A DNA stretch of 64,000 bases, from the NCBI GenBank assembly GCA_964035795.1, contig OZ038324.1, forward strand, positions 10,326,772-10,390,771, given 5' to 3'. This document shows, piece by piece, positions 1-10,900 of the stretch. How positions within the stretch are numbered: position 1 is the stretch's first letter; each line of letters starts with the position of its first letter. The notes beneath the pieces were generated by a model, which was not told the DNA's origin, ran no database searches, and saw only the letters and a list, made by a program, of their open reading frames with translations. A program made the translations under genes and the position numbers. The DNA comes from Pterobdella sp. o SKG-2022 (lineage: Eukaryota > Annelida > Clitellata > Hirudinida > Piscicolidae).

Positions 1-1927
1 TTAAAATTTTGAAATTGAAATGTGAAGATGCAAAAGGGCGAGTGCATGGAGAAGTGCTTTCAAAAACTTTCAAAAAAGTTATAGAGAAAAGTTTCATTTC
101 TCTACTTTTCTCTATAACTTTGCCAATGAGTTATGCCAGGATTTCACTTTTTGAAAATTTTAGCTCAGTAAAAATTTATTGACGTGTTCTTATAAGTCCT
201 CATGACTTGAAGCTTACAGATGAAATTCAAGTTTAAAAAAGAACATACGATGTCTTTAAAAAATCTTTATTAATGATATTTAAAAATATTGGAATTTATG
301 GTTTTATCATAAATATAGTTATATATATAATTATTAATAATTCCAACAATAGTTGCACTCTCATGTTTTTGTTGACGTCATAGTTATGCGCTCTTATTAG
401 TATAATATGATGAGTTATGATAATGATCTATCATTTCTTGTCAACGAATTAGAAGTCTAGTTTGAAGATTCTTTTGACATAAGTGCTATTGTTATTTTTA
501 TTGTTGTTATTATTATTGTTTTTATTATTATTTTTATAATTATTAATATTATTATGTTGTTTAGTGTTGACAAGAAAGAAATGGTCGAACAAAAGAAGAT
601 ATGTAAAGGGATTAGTGACGAAACAAAGTATGAAGCTTTGACAGTTAATATGGCGGGATGTGCAGAAGTAAGAAATCAAAGATTTGCTTAATAATAATAA
701 TTTAAATAATAATAGTAATAATAAATAAATAAAAATTAAAATAATTAATTATTGAGCAAAAATAAATGAAAACACTTATTCAGGTCCATATTATTTAACA
801 AATATTTCGAACTGAAAACATTTCAAACATCACCCAAAATACTTCATGTTTATTTTTATTTTCTTTCTTATAAAGATGTGATTCTCCAACTATTCATTCG
901 ATTTTACCTAAAACCAAAGAGATTGAGGACAATTTTGATTTAAGCTATACATGTTTATTATTATGAAAATATCCAATTTATTCATTTCATTACTAATTAA
1001 TTATGATAATTACCAATATTTTTAAATATTTATATTCCCATCACTATATTATAGGCAAAAGTAATTTTTAATTATAATATAAAGTACAGTTGATATGTTA
1101 ATAATATTTTCAAACCAGCATCTCACAAAGCATGGATGCAAGTTGAGGATTAGATTGTAAACGCCTCAATTGTAACCTAGGTTTCTTCCCACGATGAAGA
1201 AGTAATTTATTTGGCTTTTACATTGACGGGCTTGAGAGGTATAAGCTCGAAGGCTTTTAACCGTGTATAATAACTTGCGACACATTTGTTAAGGGACCAA
1301 ATATTTATTCATTTGTACCATCAAATCTTTCACCATGAATTGAAGGTTCGTGATTTAATTTGATAAATACTTTGTGTTTGTTTCTTTCACTATTCGATTT
1401 AGGCTATTCTACGTCACCAAAATATTAATGTAATTTTGCATTTGGATTTATATAGCGCGCTTCAGAGAAAGTGCAAGCTGCATCAGAGACTATATCAATA
1501 TTATTTAGGAGAAGTCATAATGTTGGAATATGTTTTGGGTGACGATTCAAAAAATTCAATTCATTTAAAATAAATTTTTTATCTTTGTTATTGGGAATAT
1601 ATTTAAATGGTGCTTGTTGTTGTCTTGTTGAGCCTGCTTCTCATTTTTATAAATTTTTTCTTGAATTCATTGTGCCAGGATTTCGAAAAAAAAATTATAA
1701 ACAACTTTGAATCATTTATGGCGCAACCTTCAAAAATGATTTTAAAAATTTTAAGATATTTCAAGTGAAGACTTTTGAATGGCCGTTTAATAAATCAAAT
1801 AACAATCAACAATAACAGTTGAAGAAGCTAACAAAAAATGATCTATGTGAAAACATTTCAAATTTCGTGTCACAAACATCTAGACACCTAGCAAGTAGAA
1901 AAATAATTTCTTGATTTATTTATCGGT
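1..1927. other. non-coding AT-rich flank, 3' of the adenylyl cyclase gene
   Basis: I see no supported coding region here; the only ORF is Asn-rich read-through of (TTA)n repeats near 480-560. It holds a short perfect hairpin at 75-121 (17-bp arms, 13-base loop) and, near 1447-1480, a 'atttatatagcgcgctt' fragment resembling the 3' end of the LINE found at 37.6 kb, in the same orientation. The right edge takes the very short 3' UTR of the cyclase. Confidence 0.6.
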
Positions 1928-1931
1928 TTAT
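1926..1931 (-). promoter_or_regulatory. AATAAA poly(A) signal overlapping the cyclase stop codon
   Basis: On the minus strand the stop TAA of the cyclase lies inside an AATAAA hexamer, and another AATAAA follows about 10 bases later. If either is used, the 3' UTR is only a few dozen bases. A signal this close to the stop is uncommon but occurs in compact genes. Confidence 0.5.
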
Positions 1932-4900
1932 TTTTTCTTCAGCAGGGAATTATAGTTGAAATTTTCATAAGGGTGTTCACATGAAGGAAAGTCATCGAAT
2001 GTATCCAGCTCAACGTCACTCACAGCCTCAAAAACAAAATAATCCTCATCACTCGCCATCCCTGACCGATAGTTGTCATACTCTGAGTCGATGACCGATT
2101 CTGACTCACAACTGAGCACAGGGTCTGAGTGGGACATCTCGCTGTTGAGGGAAGAGATGCTGAGGTTTTCCAGGTGATGTAGAAAAGTGTTTTTGTCTCC
2201 ACGAGGTATCTTCTTTATTTCAGACAATTTCTCTTTCAGGAACTTCCTGGATTCAAGCTCTGAAGTCAAGCGAGAGATATTTTTTTTGTTTGTTGCTCTA
2301 TGTAGAAGTTTCGGGCTGTTTTGGTTTATGTTGACGTCGAAGAAGGCAATGGCGTCCGAGCTGAGACTCCGTGATTGAGGCTTTTTGAAAATTTTCTTTT
2401 TCAGGTCGATGCTAGAAGTGCCGCCTCTTTCGGCGTTTGTGGTATTGAACTTGTCTTGGAGCAGAACCACTTTCAGCTTGCTTTTCTGTCTCATATTACT
2501 ACCACTCTTACCGTCCTTGATCAGTTTTTCTTCCGAATTTGTTTTTGTGACTTTTTTGTTCATGAAAGTTTTATTTTCATCATTGCTTTCAGCGTCAAGT
2601 TCTTTTTTCAATTTTGATTTTAAAAAGGAACAAAGTTTTGTGTAATCGTCATTGTTTTTGGCTCCCAAACTGACTCCTCGACCAGACTGGCTCGAACTTT
2701 TCTCGACACTCTTGGCACTCTTGGTGGGCAAAATGTCGTCCTTTACTGCGCATGGAGTTTTGCTTTTCTTCGTTTTGTCGCGATATTCCTTTGTGAAAAT
2801 AATTCCATTTTCAAAGTCCAACGAAGAATCACTCTCGAAAAAGTTGCTGACGTTCTCGCTGCTTGCATGGCTTCGTTGTAGAGGTTCTACTTTTTCCTTG
2901 TTGTCATTCACAAAAACTTTATTCTCCAAATTTATATTCGCTTTTAACACTTCACCACCATGTGTACCCTTGACACTAGGGAACTTGCTCAACTCTTCTA
3001 GCTTCTCTTGGGGGGCATAAGTTTTGGAGGCTTGAGTGTTTTGAGCCTGCAACTGTTTAGAATAGTTTTCGAGAAAAAGTTCAAAAGATGTTTGGTTTAT
3101 TATGACATTAAAATCTTCCCTTTTGCTGTTTTTCAAAAATTCCATATGTTTATGAGAGCCATCTACCACGGAGTAGGCCGACCTGTTGATTCTGCTGAGT
3201 GGTTTGAAGGCGGAAAAGTGGCGCTCATTACGATTAAATGGATTTCTGAAAGGCTGGTCGTCTGTTATGAAAAAGCTTTGAGCTTCTCTTTTGTACGAAG
3301 AGTCAGATATGAGAGATAACTGACGAGTGGGCTTGATGTGCTGGCTCATAGAAACTTTTTTGTCTCCTTGTTTCTCAAAAAAGTTTGGAGGGTGATGAGT
3401 GTTAGATGAAGTTTTAGAAACATTATCATAAGGTTTGTGGGATGAGTCATCGACAGAGACTTTACTATGGAGAATATTAGTGCAAGGGTTTCTGCACTGA
3501 GCATAGTTCTTATGGTTGGTGCAGTTCAATGGAGACCCACTGTTGCTCTCATACTCTGTAGTCGAAAAGTCACTCTCTGTCAGTCTGTTTATTGCTTTAA
3601 ATCCTATCTCTTTGAGCGGAATAGATGTTTGTTTGTCGTTGTTGTATGAAGAATCTAAGTTGGTAATTAGCTGATCTGGAGGCGGGTGATTTTTTGTGTT
3701 GTGTTCTGTTATGATTACATCGGGTTGAGGGGTTTTGTTGTTTAGTGAATGTCCATTAGAATCTCTATAATTGCCCTCCATTGACTCACCATCCACACTA
3801 CTTCTGAAGCTTGTCTCCGTGAAACTTTCCAACAAAGTGTTGCCATGAGATGAAGACTTGCGTTTGGACGATGGAAAGCTCCTATTGTTTCCGGAGAGAG
3901 TCACATCCTTCAAAGTCATTGTATTCATCAAATTATTATTGATTTTATAATTTGAATGCATTTCTTGGTTTTTGCTTCTAGGTCTGATCAGAAAATATGT
4001 AAGTTGTTTTTGGTTCTTGTTTATTTGGATTTCTCCATTACATTGAAACTCGTACAGAGGTTCTAAGCAGGCCCGCACCACTCCCGAGGTCTGTGGGTTT
4101 ATGGGATTGCATTTCTAACCGCTAAGCAACTGAAGCATTTGATCTTTCAGAGCATACAGTCAACTTGAAAAAAAATAAAACACAGAGTATAATAAGAAAA
4201 GAAAATGTCTAAACGGGCAAAAAAAGAATGGAAAAAATTGTTTCAAAAACAAAAAATATAAGCGCAACCATTATGGACCCAGGGAGGCTAGAAGCATCAA
4301 GTTTGCAGGCGTGGTTGACACATTGGGCCCAAAGATCAAAATGGGGTCGAGTCCCTCCTATGACCCCGCTCAATCCTTGTCCCATGTCTATCCCTAAAAT
4401 GGTGCTTTGGTGTAGTTGATGTGGAGGTGTGTAGATGGGTGGCTCATGAAGCAGGTGTTGTGGTGAGTATGATGTATTCAAAAATAAATTACTAGTAGTC
4501 TTTTGAAGATAATTTTTGGCGTTGATAAAATAAATAAATATAATTTAAATTGATATAAATTCAATAATTATATTTCATTTATAAAAATAATCTTGGTAGA
4601 AACCCAACCAGCAGTGAGCTTCAGTCCATCTTGAGTGGTATTTCTCACAGCCACCATAGCTTCCATCACATAATCCACCAGACTCACCAAGTGACTTCTC
4701 TGACTTTCCACACTTTTCTTTCAAATTATTTTGTGTGATTGAGCATTGGGATAGATTGTAGAATGAAAATTATGAAACTGCCAAGCTTATAAGTACTGAT
4801 CAAGTTATCATTAGGTATATATCAAAGAAACATACTTGGGTTTAATATGCCATATTTGAAACAGCTTTCAAACAAGCGATAATCTTTTCAAAAAACTCAA

Positions 4901-7900
4901 CAAGCAACAAGACAAAGGAACCCAACATGTATTTTGTGGGAAGGCTTGACTCCAGAGGTGATGATGTAGGTGGCCCCAAAAGACTTGAGCTTCAAAAGGG
5001 ACTGGTACCCACCACTTGCTTGGATCTACATTATTTAATTTCATTCAGCATTTGGACAATTATTATTTCGAACCTCAACCTTGTCTAAAGTACTGATAAC
5101 TTGGTTGATGCTTTTGATGTCTTCGAGGTAGCTCTTGCCCTGCCATGCAGTCAAACTCACCACTACCACCACCTCATGCCCCTGCCAGTATGTGCCCTAG
5201 TGGTTTCAGTGTGAGAAATATTTCAATAAGCTCGCATCTGTGCGATGCTCTAATTCTTGAGCTTTAACACATATCATACTCGTCAAATAACTGAGTCAAG
5301 TATTCTATAAAAATAAAATAAATCTCTATAAACACATTCATTAATGGAGATTGAACAAACATGAAGCAGCACACAACCGCAGAAGGGCAACCTTGTTGAT
5401 GGTGGTTTGAGGGAGGGAGGATGCCACATGAGGAGGGAGACAAGCCTTGAGCAGTCGATCGTTGCAGTCTGATACCTGCAGCAAGCGTTCCCGGTCGGAT
5501 TTCAACTGGATGGGTGGAAAGTGTGCAATTTGATAAAAGTTTGCAATAATTTATAATTATTTCTCAAATTCATTTTATTGAAAACATAGAAGTTAAATCG
5601 ATTTTCGAATAGAATATGATTTAGAGGACTAACTCTACTCTGCCAGAATGTTTTGGTCCTGGAGATCCACTCGAAATTTCGACTGCACAGGTAGAGTCCT
5701 ATCAGCAGATGCAACAGCATCAGAATCGCTGCACTGTCTCCAGGTGCCTCGTTGCTTGGTAATTAAGTTCAGAGTTTTAATAAATTTTATCTTATTTAAA
5801 TTTCTTTATTAGATTATTTTCAAATAAAAAGCAAATATTTTCTGATATTAATATATTTGGAGCAGAAACCAACCCAAACTTAGGTCCATGTTGCACAAAA
5901 AATGACTTGTTGGTCACTTCAACCACTACCACATAAGCAACTGTGGTACTCAACCACATTGCTAGCTTAACGATGGAGGCGAGACGAGTGAAAATGAAAC
6001 ACACAAGGAAACAAGACAGAGAGTTGAGGTAGATGTACTGAGGAAGGTAGCAGACGAGGTAAGATGGTTTGTAAAAAGAAACAATATTGGTGAGACTGCT
6101 TTGGTATCGTTGAGGGTAGGTTGATAAGGGGAAGAACAAACTGCCACGGCAACAAAACTTGAAAAAAAGTCATTTAAGATTATTTATATGAAAAATTTAT
6201 ATCTAAATACAGAAAATAGTTCTATAAGATTTTCACCGTGTTGGAAAGAGCCATGCAGAGGTGAAGAAAAATGGTTGAAATGGTGATTAACTTCTGGAAG
6301 AAGACTGCGGACCACAGGTTCCATTTGATGCACTAGATGTATTGAAGGTTGAATCATTGAAATTGTTAAAAAATCAATATAAAAGACCTCTCTAAAAATA
6401 AATTCAAAACAATTTTTTAAAAACTTGAAATTTTAAGTGTCAATAAAATTGGTGAGACATAAAAATTAAAACTTTGAGTTTGAAGGCGAGGAGCAGCATG
6501 AGAACGATGCACGTCCATGCAAAACTCAAGAGGAAGAACAACAAAAGAAACAAAGACCTGCAAACATCAACACAATCATCATTATAATAAAAATATGAAG
6601 TTGGAGGATGGAAAGGTTAAAGAGCACCTGGGAAGAAGTAGTGTGTGCAAAATGAGGGTGAAGACGAGGAGGGTGAGGGAGATGATAAGCTCGGTGACAA
6701 AGGTCTTGTCTGCTTTTTCACTGTGCTGTTTCATTAGGGTTGTGGTGTGCTTGGAGAGGTTTCATGAAGAATTCAAATAGTTTTTATTACATCAAAACAA
6801 TGACTTTATTGACAAAGCTGGTTCTTACACGACCATTATTTTAAATAGGTTGCAACCTCTTTTTCGAGTTGAGCATTTTTGAACTTAAAAGTAAGGAGGT
6901 TGGCGTGGGTGGTGTGGGTGAGATGGTTGGAGCACTCTTTGATCGTCTGTACCAGGTGTCGATGGTACCTCTCCCACAAACCTCGGTTGCACCTTGAGTG
7001 TTGTTGGTAGGGGTGAGCATTGGGATGTTTTCAGTATAGAAGGGTGTTTTGAATTGTTTGGAAGGTATGAACAAGTTACAAACCTTTTGTAGTTGTTCAA
7101 AACGCCTTCTAATGCTTCACCCTGGATCATATGGACATTAAATTAACAAAGCATCCAACCATTATAATTTTTTCAAAAGCCAAACCGTAAAATGAATATA
7201 ATTTCAGAACACTAGTAAATTTATTAAGATACGAGGCTTTTCGTTAACAAAGTAACATTTTCAAGTGCGAAAAACGATACTTGAAAATGTTACTTTGTTA
7301 ACGAAAAGCCTCGTATCTTAATAAATTTACTAGTGTTCTGAAATTATATTCAACCATTATTTAATGTATTTCCATTTATAAAACAAGAAAGCATAAGAAC
7401 TCTACAGAGAAAATGGGTCTAAGGTCAGGAGTTTGAGGGAGACTTGTGAAGGGCTGTTCAACGTTGAACTTGATGGAGGCCAAGATAGAGGACAGAGTTC
7501 TGTTCGGCTGGTAACTTGTCGTTTTTGGGAGAAAATAATGCTGTAAGAACAGTTTCAATGTTAACTAATCTCCAATGAATTTAATGTTGATATGAATGGT
7601 TCAAATATGTATATAATTGAATTTTTAACTGGACCTTTCTGGGATGATGGTTGACAATGAAGTAGGACTTCAACTTCAGCTGAAACTCATCGTTGTTTAT
7701 TTCAACTGGAAACTTGCCTTCCAGTCGGTCTAGTGTTTTGCTTGTCACTATTACTTTTCTGAAGTTTCAAAACACTTTATTTAAAACCATTAAAAATGTA
7801 TTGAACACAAAATAATAAAAGAAAACTCAAATACTAACCCATGTTTTCCAAATTTTTCCAGCATTGATGCGATGAAAGTGTTTTTACCGCAGACATCATA

Positions 7901-10900
7901 GCACCAGCGCTCAGTGCCCACCACGCCTGCCGTCACAGCTCCCGAATGCACCGCAACTCTGGTCTTCAGTGGGATGCTTGACAAAGTGGCCAGAAAACTT
8001 TGAGGGTTGAGGGGGTGGTAGTGGTGATGGGAGTGGGATTGGTGAGGTGGAAGGATGAGTTGAATGTTGATAAAATCTTTTGGAGCTAGTAAAACTTTTT
8101 GAATTTTGATTGAAATATCATAATAATAAATAATAATAATGGTGAATTCCATTAGTGCTTTTAAACCCAGTGGTTAAGTTAACTAAAAACTTAACAACCA
8201 GCACAGATGAAAGATTAAAAAAAGCAATCACTTGACGAAGTCAATCATATCCAGGCCCATTTCAACAGCATTTCTGGCATGTTTGCATCTCTCTTGACCC
8301 AGGCCTGCCACACAAAAATATCTATCTCCCTGGATTTGTATGCGGGTGCAGCCATTCTCCTGAGAAGGGTACAAGGTGTTTTCAATGTAAAAGGTACAAT
8401 GTTAAGCTCTGAAGTTATTGGTGTGTGGAGGTTTTAGTGAGGGAATCTTATTGAAAGACAATGACTTCAAAAAGTTTTCTCCGTTTAAACAACCATCAGT
8501 CTTATCACTGGCAACAACATATAAAGGAGATTTTAAATGATGAAGTTGAAGCCATCAGTTCAAAATAGTGTGAAAAGCTTCAAAATGAGATTTTATTTAT
8601 TTCGACGTGAGTATGTGCAAAAATATTTTGTATCAACATAGGAGGCATTTTTTTGCAGACATTCTGATACAAAACCATCGTCGCCACCATCAATCTCTGC
8701 ATCCACTCCAACGCGTAATTTACATCATAAACATATATGCAACACACAAGCTACTTATAACAAGAAATTTTATTGGTCTGGAAACAAAAAATTTGAAAAA
8801 ATGATTTAATATCTTGTGATGATGTATTGTTGGAGATTCTCAAAATTAAAAAGGCTTACAAGGTCTCAGAATTTATGCGATAACTCTAGATATCACAAAA
8901 AATTCTAGAACCCCATTAGAATACCGCTCCATAATGTGAATATTAAGATATTGTATTGCTTTTAAAGCTGTAGATTTTAAAAACATCTTAAATGATGAAG
9001 TGATGACGAAGGAAGTAGATTTTTCCTATTATGATGTGAAAGAAAAATTAGCTGAAGTGATAGATCGCTAAGAACTCAAAACTTTTTCGACAAATTATTA
9101 TCTTTCTTCGAGTTTATAATTCATACCTTTGAAATTTCTTGAAAAATTTTTGATTTATCATATATTTTCACATCGATTTATGTGCCAGCCGAGCAGAAGT
9201 TTTCTTATCTTCATTTCACACAACGACCCCATCTTAATACTCCATATTAACCCTTCTTCAAAACTCAACAGACATAAACTCACTCAAGCATGATAATCAA
9301 TAATCTACCAAAAAAAGGATTCAAACCTGAGCAAGCTGGTCGAATCTGCCGAAGAGTTCATTTAGGAAACGCACGAACTCTAAAGAGGAGCACTGGGTCT
9401 GCAGGTAGTTCAGACCGGAAACATCTCCAAACACCAAACTTCAGAAGGGTGTTGTATTGTGTGGTTCAAAGAGTATCAATTTGATTTGAGAGTGATTATT
9501 CACTTTAATTTGTTAGCTTATTTGCGATGTCTATCAAAACTTTGAAAATATTTTAAACAAAGTAATATAGGTAGAATTAATAAAGTAAAAATTAATTCTA
9601 CTATCAATAATATTTATATTAATAAGGATAATAAGAACAAAAATTGGAAACACTAAGCAGACCAATCAATAAAAGACGCCCTACCTGACGTCATCATGCT
9701 GCAAGGCATACACCCTCTGATATTGACTCCTGAGTGGGAGGTCCTCTTTTAAAAGGTGGGCCACACTTGCAGGTACCAAGTAGCTCAACAGTTTGTTCTG
9801 GTGGTGGTGGTGAGATGGGGTGGTATGGTGGTGGTGGGTGGGTGGTTAGATGGTGTGGTGGGTGGGTGGTTAGGTGGTGTGGTGGGTGAGTGGTGAGGTG
9901 GTGTGGTGGGGTGGTGGGTGAGTGGTGTGGTGGGTGAGTGGTGTGGTGGGATGGTGGAGTGGTGAGTGAGTGGTGAGGTGGTGTGGTGGGATGGTGGTGT
10001 GGTGTGGTGTGGTGGGATGGTGGAGTGGTGGGTGAGTGGTGAGGTGGTGTGGTGTGGTGGGGTGGTGGTGTGGTGTGGTGCGGTGGTGGGTGGTGGTGTG
10101 GTGAGATGGTGTGGTGTGGTGGGGTGGGGTGTGGTGGGGTGGGGTGGTGGTGTGGTGGGGTGGTGGATGGTGGTGTGGTGTGGTGGGGTGGTGGTGTGGT
10201 GTGGTGCGGTGGTGGGTGGTGGTGTGGTGAGATGGTGTGGTGTGGTGTGGTGGTGGTGTGGTGGGGTGGTGGTGTGGTGTGGTGGGATGGTGGTGTGGTG
10301 TGGTGGGGTGGTGGTGTGGTGTGGTGGGGTGGTGGTGTGGTGTGGTGGGGTGGTGGTGTGGTGTGGTGGGGTGGTGGTGTGGTGTGGTGGGGTGGTGGTG
10401 TGGTGTGGTGGGATGGGGTGGTGAAAAAAAGGAAAAAAAAAATAAAAAAAAAATAGATTAAAAAAGAAAATAATTTAGATGATGTTGGAAGAGCCTTTTG
10501 AAACCCGATACACAGCTTGCTTCCATGTTTGAGAGTGGCTCCGTGTTTTAATTTTGCACAACAAAATAAATAAAAATGATAAATACAACAATATGTTATA
10601 AAAATATAATTTAGTCTATCTTTAATCTTTTTTTGCACGAAAAAATAAGCAAAGTGTTTAGATTCACTTTTAACACTGACCTTTTTATTATCTTTGTAGG
10701 TCAGTGGAGCTTTTAATAGCTCAAATTCTAACACACAACATCTACTAAACTTATAACAATAATAAATAAAAAGAAAATAATAAAAATAAAAATAAATAAA
10801 AGGATAATAACGTGAATAATAATGATAATAATAACAATAATAATAATAATAGTAGGGATAAAACAAATAACAAAAATGTAAATAAATAACAGTGAAACAG

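Noticed and set aside
2187..3319. several plus-strand ORFs of 60-122 aa
   Set aside because: Antisense shadows of the long last exon of the cyclase.
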